Source of the DNA: Streptomyces sp. AC512_CC834
Lineage (GTDB): Bacteria > Actinomycetota > Actinomycetes > Streptomycetales > Streptomycetaceae
Direction of reading: 5' to 3'
Assembly: GCF_019049325.1 (NCBI RefSeq)
Contig: NZ_JAGMUO010000010.1
Span: 1-64,000 of the forward strand
Length of the DNA stretch: 64,000 bases
The translations under genes were made by a program, and so were the position numbers. The notes under the pieces were generated by a model. That model was not told the DNA's origin. It saw nothing but the letters and a program-made list of their open reading frames with translations, and did not search any database. Shown here piece after piece: positions 26,117 to 34,031 of the stretch. Each line of letters starts with the position of its first letter. Within the stretch, counting starts at the first letter, position 1.

Positions 26117-28199
26117 TTACCCTCGCCGAGGGCGGCCCGGATAGGGCCCGCCTGGGCGTAGCGGGACGCCGTTCTTGAGGAAGGCCAGACGCACAGTTGC
26201 GAGGCTGGTTCCTTCACGGTCGGCGATGCCCTGGAGCGACAGGTGGTCCCGTTCGTACCAGATGCACCACTGTTTCAGACGGGTGGCGGTGTGCTGGGTA
26301 CGGCGGAACCGGGGCGGGCTCCAGTCGACGGGGTGCTGGGACAGCAGGCAGATGACGTGAGCCGTGGTGGTGTTCAAGCTCCGCGCGAGTTGCGCGATGG
26401 AGAAGTCACCGCCGGGCACGGCCTGGTGGAGCTGGGTGACGGTGATGCTATCCGGGTCGGGCCCGGGCAGAGTGAGGTGGTGCAGGACACGGGCGGACAG
26501 CCGGGGCGTCCACTGAAGCGGTTCGTCGATGCTGTGCCCGTCGAGGAGTGCCTGCGCGCTGTGGGTGAGCAGGTCGGCTTCGGCGGGCAGAATCCGCCAT
26601 CGGAAACGCTGGTACTACTGGCGCTGTGCTCCGGCGGCCGGTGCGAGGCTGGGGTGGCCGAGGTGCGGCGGCGAGCCGGTCACGGTGTGGAAGATCCAGC
26701 ACTGGGCGTGCGCGACGTTGGGGGCGTGGGTCGATCGCAGGCGGCGCTGTAGATCGTTCCAGCAGCGTGGGTCGATGAAGCTGGCCTGATTGGTGAACAG
26801 GGCGCGGCGGCGTGCGTAGTCGATACGAGTGCCGTACTGGTCGAGGTGGTCTGCCAGGAGGATCAGGGCGTACAGGACGTCGGCGCAGTCGCTGCGGCGG
26901 GTGAGGTCGGCGAGGAATGTGAAGACGTTGTGGCTGGTGACGGTGGTGCCGGTCAGCCGGGTCGCCGCCTGGATCGAGGCGGTGTTGCCGGCGAGCAGGC
27001 AGGCGACGGCCAGGAGCTCGTCCGTGCGCTGGGCTGCGGGCCGACCGCTGGGATGGTGTGGGGACAGGCGCAGGAACCACTCGGGCCATAGGGCGGTTGG
27101 CAGCATGCTGGCCCTGGCGTTGTGGTTGGCCGGAGGCATGGTGGAGTGGACGGCGGTGCGGTGGCGTAGCCGGTAAACCGGCAGGATTTGTGACTCCCGG
27201 CTGCAGCGCAGGGCCGCCTCAAGGACGGGCGACAGCGTCCCGCCGACGGACACGACGCCAGCGGGATGCAGGGTGCGGCCGGAGGCGGCCACCCGCTCGG
27301 TCAGCCATCGCGTGGCATCGGCTGCCGCGGGGATGTCCGCAGCACACAGGACACGGAGCGCCGCAGCGATCGCCACGGCGGTGGCTGCGGCGTCGTCGGG
27401 CGCGTAGTAGCTGTGCATGTCACCGCGCTGGATGTCCGGATGGCGTTGGGAACGCGGAAACAGAGGGTTGGTCCGGTAGTGCTCAAGGCGTTCGAGGACT
27501 TCGCCGGAAGTCACAGGATGCAGGTCGGCGGTTGTTGCGTGGTTGAGGACCAGAGTGTTGATCAGGCGCTGCGTCTCCACCAGGGCTCCGTCGGGCGTGA
27601 GGGCGGTGACCGGGGTGTCGGTCAGGGGGTGGTGGCAGCGTCGTGGGCGCGGGCCACCGGCCAGGGCCGCGCTGGAGCACAGGCCGGGACGGGGCACTTC
27701 CCGGCGGGGGTGGGAGCGCAGTCGAGGGTGCGTAGACAGGCTGGACAGCGGTCGGCGAGCAGGACGTGATGACGGATGCAGGCGAAGGACCAGCCCAGCC
27801 GCCAGGTCACCTGCCAGCGGCCACCGGTTTCCTCCAGGCAGGCGGGGCAGAACCGAGACCCTGCCCGACCCATAGGGCCTGCCGGTGCACGCGGCGTTGT
27901 CCGGGCACGATCACCACCGCGTGGCCGTCGTACCGTTGCAGGGTCATGGCCGTGAGCACATCGGCGGCGACCCCGGTGACTTCGGTGATGACGGCCAGCT
28001 CGTCGGCAGTGGCCACGGTCGTCCAACGGGGCAGGACCGGGGCGGCCACGGCCGGGTCACGGTTCGGGAGGCCGAGTGCCCCTAGGGCATCGGTGAAGGG
28101 ACAGCCCAGCCTTGCGGCGAATGCCTCCAGCCAGGAGTCCAGAGCCTCACCCGGATACGGGGCGTACCGGATCGGAAAGGTCCGCCGTGCCGAACTCAC
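26117..28199 (-). pseudogene. TniQ-family transposition protein, broken by two frameshifts and an amber stop
   Basis: Three frame segments join into one TniQ-like protein. The first runs from GTG 28199 (FPIRYAPYPGEALDSWLEAFAARLG) to about 27855 (WVGQGLGS). It continues in a second frame as RFCPACLEETGGRWQVTWRLGWSFACIRHHVLLADRCPACL, the zinc-binding centre, to about 27650. It then shifts to the frame beginning CHHPLTDTPVTALTPDGALV. That frame meets TAG at 26615-26617 and continues in the same frame (YQRFRWRILP) through an HTH tail (FSIAQLARSLNTTTAHVICLL) to 26117. TniQ proteins guide Tn7/Tn5053-type transposases to targets. With three lesions this copy is dead unless sequencing errors are involved. 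Its start overlaps the stop of the upstream ORF by 4 bp (GTGA). Confidence 0.78.
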
Positions 28200-28480
28200 G
28201 TGAGGGTCCGAACACCGTGGGGACGGCTGGTGGCCTTCCCCGCCCGGAAGGCGTATTCGAGTTCGCGGCGGGCTTGTTCGGCGGCCTCGTCGTTGCGGAC
28301 CTGGTCGAGGAGGTCTCTGGAGCCCCAGTCGACGCCGTCGTCGTCCCACACCTCGGCGGACGCGCGGGCCCCCGCCTCCTCCAGCGCCCGCACCAGGACG
28401 GGCAGATCGCGGTCGACACTGACCTGCGGGCCGGGACGGCAGGTCACCAGGGCTATGCGGGGGACGGTCGGCGCTCTCAT
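28196..28480 (-). pseudogene. Chimeric ORF: start of an ATP-grasp-like gene joined to an unrelated 3' end
   Basis: A 94-residue frame. The first 50 residues (PRIALVTCRPGPQVSVDRDL, EVWDDDGVDWGSRD) look like the N-terminus of a RimK-like ATP-grasp protein, which should run about 300 residues. From DLLDQVRNDEAAEQARREL onward the sequence changes character and ends RTLT, with the stop overlapping the TniQ start. The second part may be the C-terminus of a TniB-like ATPase that normally precedes tniQ. I infer that an insertion with a deletion fused two truncated genes. Confidence 0.5.
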
Positions 28481-28492
28481 CGCCTCATCGCC

Positions 28493-29209
28493 TCATCGAT
28501 CCTCTCGCTCGTCCTCCGGGTCCCAGTCCAGCAGGCGGACCTTGGCGACGGTACGGACGTGGCGGCGCATCGCGGTGGCGGCCTGCCGGGGCTGCCGGGC
28601 GGCGACGGCGTCCAGGATCGCCCGGTGCTGGTCCAGGGAGCGGCCGGGGCGGCCGGGCTGGCGCAGGGACTCGGTGCGGCTCTCGGCGATCTGGTGGGCG
28701 ATGGAGCGCATGAACTCGGCGAGCAGGCTGCTGTGCGCCGCCGCCGTGACCGCGGCGTGGAACAGCCGGTCGCCCTCGACGCCGTGCCCGCCCCGGTCGA
28801 TCTCCTCGGCCATCACGTCCAGCGCGGTCCGCATCGCGGCCAGGTCGTCCTCCGTGCGGCGCTCGGCGGCCAGTTCGGCGAGCTTGGTCTCCAGCGCCTC
28901 GCGGGCCTCCAGGACGTCGGGGAGGCGGCGTCGGCGTTCGACCATCTTCTCGACGGGTTCGACATCGAGGCTGTCCCGGACCAGATAGGTCCCGCCGCCG
29001 TGCCGCGCCTCCACCAGGCCCTGGACCTCCAGGACCACGATGGCCTGCTTCACCGAGGCGCGGCTGACGCCGAGGCGCTGGGCGAGGTCCCGTTCGGGCG
29101 GAAGCCGGTCGCCGGCTCGCAGGCCGCCGTCGGTGACGTACTGGCGCAGCCGCTCCAGCACCTGTTCGTACAGGCGCTGTTTGGTCATGGGACGCAGGGC
29201 GTCGGTCAC
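28493..29209 (-). CDS. FadR/GntR-family regulator of the malonate operon
   Basis: A 238-residue protein with an N-terminal GntR winged helix (QRLYEQVLERLRQYVTDGGL, RLPPERDLAQRLGVSRASVKQAI) and an all-helical FCD effector domain (DVLEAREALETKLAELAAE, DRLFHAAVTAAAHSSLL, QHRAILDAVAARQPRQAATAM). GTG 29209 was preferred because GGAGAGGGG lies just upstream; ATG 29188 is also in frame. It is divergent from the malonate carrier. By position it corresponds to MatR-type control of malonate uptake. Two palindromes in the shared upstream region are its likely operators. Confidence 0.85.
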   Translation of the reverse strand: MTDALRPMTKQRLYEQVLERLRQYVTDGGLRAGDRLPPERDLAQRLGVSRASVKQAIVVLEVQGLVEARHGGGTYLVRDSLDVEPVEKMVERRRRLPDVLEAREALETKLAELAAERRTEDDLAAMRTALDVMAEEIDRGGHGVEGDRLFHAAVTAAAHSSLLAEFMRSIAHQIAESRTESLRQPGRPGRSLDQHRAILDAVAARQPRQAATAMRRHVRTVAKVRLLDWDPEDEREDR

Positions 29210-29257
29210 GAGATCCCCCTCTCCACGGGAGCGTAGCACCGGGCTTCGGTGGCCGAG

Positions 29258-29268
29258 TGGCTGAGCCA
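29258..29268. promoter_or_regulatory. Palindrome TGGCTGAGCCA, candidate GntR operator 1
   Basis: A perfect 5+1+5 palindrome 49 bp upstream of the regulator start, in the divergent promoter region. The same palindrome with a different central base occurs 80 bp away. Confidence 0.55.
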
Positions 29269-29337
29269 ATTGTTGCGCGACCCCTTGACGCGGGCCCGGG
29301 GCGGGCCCACGCTGACCAGCCAACCGCACCATCCAAG

Positions 29338-29348
29338 TGGCTCAGCCA
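29338..29348. promoter_or_regulatory. Palindrome TGGCTCAGCCA, candidate GntR operator 2
   Basis: The second copy of TGGCTNAGCCA, nearer the carrier gene. The 80-bp distance between copies would allow looping or separate control of the two divergent genes. Confidence 0.55.
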
Positions 29349-29424
29349 CTCAGCCACTCACCTCAGCAATCACCCCAGCCACTCACCCCAGCCACTCACC
29401 CCAGCCACTCACCCCAGCAATCAG
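29344..29424 (+). repeat. Tandem AGCCACTCACCCC repeats in the carrier leader
   Basis: AGCCA half-sites continue after the second palindrome at 29344, 29352, 29377, 29390 and 29403; the last three are exactly 13 bp apart (unit AGCCACTCACCCC). The array ends about 20 bp before the carrier start, so it is probably in the 5' leader. It may have grown from the operator half-site. Confidence 0.6.
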
Positions 29425-29446
29425 GTCAGCACTCGGGAGCCCCCGC

Positions 29447-30874
29447 ATGTCCCCCGAACTCATCTCGATCCTCGTCCTCGTCGTGGTGTTCGTCATCGCC
29501 ACCACCCGCTCCGTCAACATGGGCGCGCTCGCCTTCGCCGCCGCCTTCGGGGTGGGCACGCTCGTCGCGGACCTCGACGCGGACGGCATCTTCGCCGGTT
29601 TCCCCGGCAGCCTGTTCGTCGTCCTCGTCGGCGTCACCTATCTGTTCGCGATCGCCCGGTCCAACGGCACCACCGACTGGCTGGTGCACGCGGCCGTCCG
29701 GCTGGTCAGGGGGCGGGTCGCGCTTATCCCCTGGGTGATGTTCGCGCTCACCGGCGCGCTCACGGCGATCGGCGCGGTCAGCCCGGCCGCGGTCGCCATC
29801 GTCGCGCCGATCGCGCTGAGCTTCGCCACCCGGTACTCGATCAGCCCGCTGCTCATGGGCACGATGGTGGTGCACGGCGCGCAGGCGGGCGGGTTCTCGC
29901 CGATCAGCATCTACGGCTCGATCGTCAACGGCATCGTCGAGCGCGAGAACCTGCCGGGCAGCGAGATCAGCCTCTTCCTCGCCTCGCTGATCGCCAACCT
30001 CCTCATCGCGAGCGTGCTGTTCGCGGTGCTCGGCGGGCGGAAGCTGTGGGCGCGGGGGTCGGTCCCGACGGACGGCGAGGGCGACCCGGGCGCGGGCACG
30101 GGCACGGGCACGGGCACGGGCGCGCGCAAGGGGACGCAGCCGGGCGACACCGGCACCGGCACCGGCACCGGCACCAGCACGGGCAAGGGCACCGAGTCCG
30201 GCTCCGGCGGAACCGCCCCCACCGCCGTCGCCGTGCGCCCCGACCAGGACACCGGCGGCACCGGCGGCACCACACGCCTCACCCCGCCCCGTATCGCCAC
30301 TCTCATCGCCCTGGTCGCCCTCGTCGTGGCCGTCCTCGGCTTCGACCTGGACGCGGGTCTGACCGCGGTCACCCTCGCCGTCGTCCTGAGCACCGCCTGG
30401 CCGGAGGACAGCCGCCGCGCGGTCGGCGAGATCGCCTGGTCCACGGTGCTGCTGATCTGCGGTGTCCTCACCTACGTCGGCGTACTGGAGGAGATGGGCA
30501 CCATCACCTGGGCCGGTGAGGGCGTCGGCGGCATCGGCGTCCCGCTGCTCGCCGCGGTACTGCTCTGCTACATCGGCGCGATCGTGTCGGCCTTCGCCTC
30601 GTCCGTGGGCATCATGGGGGCACTGATCCCGCTGGCGGTGCCGTTCCTCGCGCAGGGCGAGATCGGGGCGGTCGGCATGGTGGCGGCGCTCGCGGTCTCG
30701 GCCACGGTCGTGGACGTCAGTCCCTTCTCGACCAACGGCGCGCTGGTGCTGGCCGCGGCCCCGGACGTGGACCGCGACCGTTTCTTCCGGCAGTTGATGG
30801 TCTACGGGGGCATCGTGGTGGCGGCCGTGCCGACGCTGGCGTGGCTGGTGCTGGTCGTGCCCGGCTTCGGGTAG
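29447..30874 (+). CDS. matC: Malonate/dicarboxylate carrier, MatC type
   Basis: A 475-residue membrane protein starting at ATG 29447 with GGGAG eight bases upstream. It has about twelve hydrophobic segments in two halves, with the MatC N-terminal pattern (MGALAFAAAFGVGTLV, FPGSLFVVLVGVTYLFAIA) and a conserved C-terminal half (FASSVGIMGALIPLAVPFLA, VVDVSPFSTNGALVL). Between the halves lies a hydrophilic loop of about 65 residues, mostly glycine-threonine repeats. It imports malonate or a similar dicarboxylate for MatB, encoded 51 bp downstream. Confidence 0.83.
   Translation: MSPELISILVLVVVFVIATTRSVNMGALAFAAAFGVGTLVADLDADGIFAGFPGSLFVVLVGVTYLFAIARSNGTTDWLVHAAVRLVRGRVALIPWVMFALTGALTAIGAVSPAAVAIVAPIALSFATRYSISPLLMGTMVVHGAQAGGFSPISIYGSIVNGIVERENLPGSEISLFLASLIANLLIASVLFAVLGGRKLWARGSVPTDGEGDPGAGTGTGTGTGARKGTQPGDTGTGTGTGTSTGKGTESGSGGTAPTAVAVRPDQDTGGTGGTTRLTPPRIATLIALVALVVAVLGFDLDAGLTAVTLAVVLSTAWPEDSRRAVGEIAWSTVLLICGVLTYVGVLEEMGTITWAGEGVGGIGVPLLAAVLLCYIGAIVSAFASSVGIMGALIPLAVPFLAQGEIGAVGMVAALAVSATVVDVSPFSTNGALVLAAAPDVDRDRFFRQLMVYGGIVVAAVPTLAWLVLVVPGFG
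30085..30200 (+). repeat. Gly-Thr coding microsatellite in the carrier loop
   Basis: Hexanucleotide repeats (GGCACG, then GGCACC-like) encode GTGTGTGTG and TGTGTGTGTST in the central cytoplasmic loop of the carrier. Length variation here would change only the loop. Confidence 0.65.
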
Positions 30875-30925
30875 GTCCACGTCGGAGAATCGGTAACCGT
30901 GAGCAACAGCTAAGGAGTACGACGC

Positions 30926-32383
30926 GTGTCCTCTCTCTTTCCCGCCCTCTCCCCGGCCCCGTCCGGCGCTCCCGCCGACCGGCCCGCCCTGCGGTTCGGC
31001 GAGCGCTCCCTGACGTACGCGGAACTCGCCGCCGCGGCGGGCGCCACGGCCGGGAGGATCGGCGCCGCCGACCGGGTCGCCGTCTGGGCGACCCCGGCGA
31101 TGGAGACCGCCGTCGCCGTGGTGGCCGCGCTGCTGGCCGGGGTCCCCGCCGTACCGCTGAACCCGAAGTCCGGCGACAAGGAGCTCGCGCACATCCTCTC
31201 CGACAGCGCGCCGTCGCTCGTCCTGGCGCCCCCGGGCGGCGAACTACCGCCCGCCCTGGGCGCCCTGGAGCGCGTCGACGTCGACGTGCACGCCCGCGGG
31301 CCCGTCCCCGAGGACCGCGCCGGCGACGGCGACCCCGCCCTCGTCGTCTACACCTCCGGCACCACCGGACCGCCCAAGGGGGCCGTCATCCCCCGGCGGG
31401 CCCTCGCGACGACGCTGGACGCGCTCGCCGACGCGTGGCGGTGGACCGGCGAGGACGTGCTGGTGCAGGGGCTGCCGCTGTTCCACGTGCACGGGCTGGT
31501 CCTCGGCATCCTCGGGCCGCTGCGGCGCGGCGGGTCCGTGCGGCACCTGGGCAGGTTCTCCACCGAGGGCGCGGCGCGGGAGCTGAACGACGGCGCGACC
31601 ATGCTGTTCGGGGTGCCGACGATGTACCACCGGATCGCCGAGACGCTCCCCGGCGATCCGGAGCTGGCGAAGGCGCTGTCCGGGGCCCGGCTGCTGGTGT
31701 CGGGGTCGGCCGCGCTGCCCGTGCACGACCACGAGCGGATCGCCGCCGCCACCGGTCGGCGCGTGATCGAGCGGTACGGCATGACGGAGACGCTGATGAA
31801 CACCAGCGTGCGCGCGGACGGCGAGCCGCGCGCCGGAGCCGTGGGCGTGCCGCTGCCCGGGGTGGAGCTGCGGCTCGTGGAGGAGGACGGCACGCCGGTC
31901 GCGGCGCTGGACGGGGAGAGCGTCGGCGAGATCCAGGTGCGCGGCCCGAACCTGTTCACCGAGTACCTGAACCGCCCGGACGCCACCGCCGCCGCCTTCA
32001 CCGCCGACGGGTTCTTCCGCACCGGCGACATGGCGGTGCGCGACCCCGACGGCTATGTCCGCATCGTCGGCCGCAAGGCCACCGACCTGATCAAGAGCGG
32101 CGGGTACAAGATCGGGGCCGGGGAGATCGAGAACGCGCTGCTCGAACATCCGGCGGTGCGGGAGGCGGCGGTCACCGGGGAGCCCGACCCGGACCTCGGG
32201 GAGCGGATCGTGGCGTGGATCGTGCCGGCCGACCCCGCCGCGCCGCCCGCCCTCGACGCGCTGGCCGACCACGTCGCGGCCCGGCTCGCCCCGCACAAGC
32301 GGCCCCGCGTCGTCCGGCACATCGAGGCGCTGCCCCGCAACGACATGGGGAAGATCATGAAGCGGGCGCTGGACCGTGGCTGA
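30926..32383 (+). CDS. matB: Malonyl-CoA synthetase (MatB)
   Basis: A 485-residue ANL-superfamily ligase that activates malonate (or methylmalonate) to the CoA ester with ATP. GTG 30926 has AAGGAG upstream. Visible motifs are the P-loop (VVYTSGTTGPPKGAVI), the A5 motif (YGMTETLMNTS), the hinge region (DGYVRIVGRKATDLIKSGGY) and the C-terminal catalytic Lys476 in NDMGKIMKRAL. Its close similarity to the S. coelicolor enzyme (SCO2444, from memory) and its place between carrier and carboxyltransferase support MatB rather than a generic acyl-CoA ligase. It supplies malonyl-CoA for fatty acid and polyketide synthesis. Confidence 0.9.
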   Translation: MSSLFPALSPAPSGAPADRPALRFGERSLTYAELAAAAGATAGRIGAADRVAVWATPAMETAVAVVAALLAGVPAVPLNPKSGDKELAHILSDSAPSLVLAPPGGELPPALGALERVDVDVHARGPVPEDRAGDGDPALVVYTSGTTGPPKGAVIPRRALATTLDALADAWRWTGEDVLVQGLPLFHVHGLVLGILGPLRRGGSVRHLGRFSTEGAARELNDGATMLFGVPTMYHRIAETLPGDPELAKALSGARLLVSGSAALPVHDHERIAAATGRRVIERYGMTETLMNTSVRADGEPRAGAVGVPLPGVELRLVEEDGTPVAALDGESVGEIQVRGPNLFTEYLNRPDATAAAFTADGFFRTGDMAVRDPDGYVRIVGRKATDLIKSGGYKIGAGEIENALLEHPAVREAAVTGEPDPDLGERIVAWIVPADPAAPPALDALADHVAARLAPHKRPRVVRHIEALPRNDMGKIMKRALDRG

Positions 32384-33752
32384 GCGCCGCTCCGCGCGGG
32401 AGTTCCTCGCCCTCGTCACCGACGATTCCACCTTCACCGAACTCCCCCACCAGGACGGCCCGTGGCGGCCCGACGGCCCCCTCGGCTGGCCCGGCTACGA
32501 CGCCCTGCGGGCCCGCGCCACCGAGCGCACCGGCGAGGAGGAGTCCGTCGTCTGCGGCACCGGCCGTGTCGAGGGCACCCGGGCCGTGCTGATCTCCTTC
32601 GAGTTCGGCTTCCTCGGCGGCTCGCTGGGCCGCGCCACCGGCGACCGGCTGGAGGCGGCGTACGTGTACGCCCGCGAACACCGGCTGCCCGTGGTGCCGT
32701 TGGTCGCCACCGGCGGCAGCCGGATGCAGGAGGGGATGCTCGCGCTGACCCAACTGCAGCGGGTGGCCCGGCAGTCGGCGCTCACCCGGGCGGCCGGGCT
32801 GCCGCAGGTCGCGGTGGTGCGGGACCCGGCGACCGGGGGCGGCTGGGCGACGCTGGGCGCGGGCGCCGACGTGGTCCTCGCCATGCCGGGCGCCCAGATC
32901 GGTTTCGCCGGCTCCCGGGTCCGGCCGCCGGACGCCGATCCGGCGGCGTACACGGCGGAGGCGCAGGTGGCGGCGGGCAGCGTGGATGCCGTCGTACCGC
33001 CCGGGGAGCTGCGCGGGACGCTGGGGCGGTGGCTGCGGCTGCTGGCGGCGCCGTCCGGCGATCCGGCGCCGGTGCCCGGGCCGCTGGGCGCGAGGGGCCT
33101 GCCGGACACCGGCTGGGACGCGGTGCGGCGGGCCCGCGCTCCCGAACGCCCGCGCGCCGGGGCGTACCTGGACGCCTACTTCACCGACCGCGTCGCCCTG
33201 TCCGGGGACCGCTGTGGCGGCACCGACCCGGAGGGCATGCTGTGCGGCTTCGGTGAGCACGCGGGGCGGACGGTCGCGTACGCCGCCCAGACCGGGACCG
33301 CGACGCGGCCCGCCGGGTACCGCACCGCCACCCGGCTGATCCGCCTCGCGGACCGGCTCGGCATCCCGGTGCTGACCCTGGTGGACACGCCGGGCGCGGC
33401 CAACGACGCGGCGGCGGAACGGCAGGGGGCGGGCCCGGCGATCGCCGACCTGTTCGGCGCGGTGGCGTCGGCGCGTACGCCGGTCACCACGCTGCTGATC
33501 GGCGAGGGCGGCTCGGGCGGCGCGCTGGCGCTGGCCGCGCCCGGCAGCACCTGGGCCACCCCGGACAGCTATTTCTCGGTCATCGCACCGGAGCCGGCGG
33601 CGGCGATCCTGAAGCGCCCGCCGACGGAGGTGGAGGCGACGGCCGGTCAACTGCGCCTGCGACCACAGGACTTGGCCGAACTTGGCGTGATCCGAACAAG
33701 CGATCAATTGTTCCCTCGAACAGGTGGTCGTCGCTCTGAAGAGCGCATGTGA
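32376..33752 (+). CDS. Fused acetyl-CoA carboxylase-type carboxyltransferase
   Basis: A 458-residue protein combining a beta-subunit-like half (VLISFEFGFLGGSLGRATGD, TGGSRMQEGMLAL) and an alpha-subunit-like half (LGIPVLTLVDTPGAANDAAAE, IGEGGSGGALALAAPGSTW). Both oxyanion glycine pairs expected of the crotonase fold are present. It starts at GTG 32376 inside matB (8-bp overlap), so it is coupled to malonyl-CoA synthesis. No biotin carrier or carboxylase gene is near, so it may act with subunits encoded elsewhere, or in decarboxylation/transcarboxylation of malonyl-CoA. The exact reaction is uncertain. Confidence 0.83.
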   Translation: MAERRSAREFLALVTDDSTFTELPHQDGPWRPDGPLGWPGYDALRARATERTGEEESVVCGTGRVEGTRAVLISFEFGFLGGSLGRATGDRLEAAYVYAREHRLPVVPLVATGGSRMQEGMLALTQLQRVARQSALTRAAGLPQVAVVRDPATGGGWATLGAGADVVLAMPGAQIGFAGSRVRPPDADPAAYTAEAQVAAGSVDAVVPPGELRGTLGRWLRLLAAPSGDPAPVPGPLGARGLPDTGWDAVRRARAPERPRAGAYLDAYFTDRVALSGDRCGGTDPEGMLCGFGEHAGRTVAYAAQTGTATRPAGYRTATRLIRLADRLGIPVLTLVDTPGAANDAAAERQGAGPAIADLFGAVASARTPVTTLLIGEGGSGGALALAAPGSTWATPDSYFSVIAPEPAAAILKRPPTEVEATAGQLRLRPQDLAELGVIRTSDQLFPRTGGRRSEERM

Positions 33753-33817
33753 CTGCAGGGACCAACGATACTTACGGTGTGCAAGCAACGGGCTGCAGAC
33801 CGTAGTTGCCGCACATG

Positions 33818-33880
33818 TCCCAGTAGTCCCAGTGGGCCTCAGCAGGTCTCAGTAGATCTCAATAGATCTCAGCAGGTCCC
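33818..33880 (+). repeat. Six 10-bp repeats (TCTCAGTAGA-like) upstream of the small peptide gene
   Basis: Units TCCCAGTAG, TCCCAGTGGG, CCTCAGCAGG, TCTCAGTAGA, TCTCAATAGA and TCTCAGCAGG follow one another with a period of one helical turn, ending some 35 bp before the peptide start codon. They may be a leader element, a curved-DNA tract or a binding array. Confidence 0.6.
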
Positions 33881-33911
33881 ACACATGCACAGCGCAAGGA
33901 GCTGCACGATC

Positions 33912-33971
33912 ATGAACCTTCTCACCGACATCCTCGCCGGCATCGTCCACTTCGTCGGCTGGCTGGTCTGA
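33912..33971 (+). CDS. Probable 19-residue hydrophobic peptide
   Basis: An ATG at 33912 with an AAGGAG box about ten bases upstream opens a 19-residue frame, MNLLTDILAGIVHFVGWLV. It is hydrophobic with one Asp and one His, long enough for a single membrane-spanning helix or amphipathic peptide. A perfect 16-bp terminator hairpin begins 15 bp after the stop. Good ribosome binding site, stop and terminator suggest a real independent transcript. The frame extends upstream to 33777, but that part is low-quality and lacks a ribosome binding site. Type I toxin, membrane regulator or signalling peptide are all possible; none can be chosen from sequence. Confidence 0.6.
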   Translation: MNLLTDILAGIVHFVGWLV

Positions 33972-33986
33972 CGGTCCGAGAAACCC

Positions 33987-34025
33987 GACGGCGCCGCCTC
34001 CCCGTCCCAGGGAGGCGGCGCCGTC
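33987..34025. terminator. Bidirectional rho-independent-like terminator
   Basis: GACGGCGCCGCCTCCC (33987-34002) pairs perfectly with 34010-34025 across a 7-base loop. It lies between the small peptide gene (plus) and the subtilase gene (minus), 6 bp from the latter's stop, so it can serve both. As often in Streptomyces, no T-tract follows. Confidence 0.85.
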
Positions 34026-34031
34026 CGCGTG

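Noticed and set aside
26117..28480. Active Tn7-like or CRISPR-associated transposon
   Set aside because: The TniQ gene carries three lesions, the upstream ORF is chimeric, and no transposase, terminal repeats or cas genes were seen.
29344..29424. CRISPR array from the regular short repeats
   Set aside because: The period is 13 bp with no spacers and no cas genes; better explained as an operator half-site array.
29426..31192. Minus-strand open frame of 588 codons across the malonate carrier
   Set aside because: It mirrors the carrier and the start of matB; repetitive R/A/G composition and no recognised fold.
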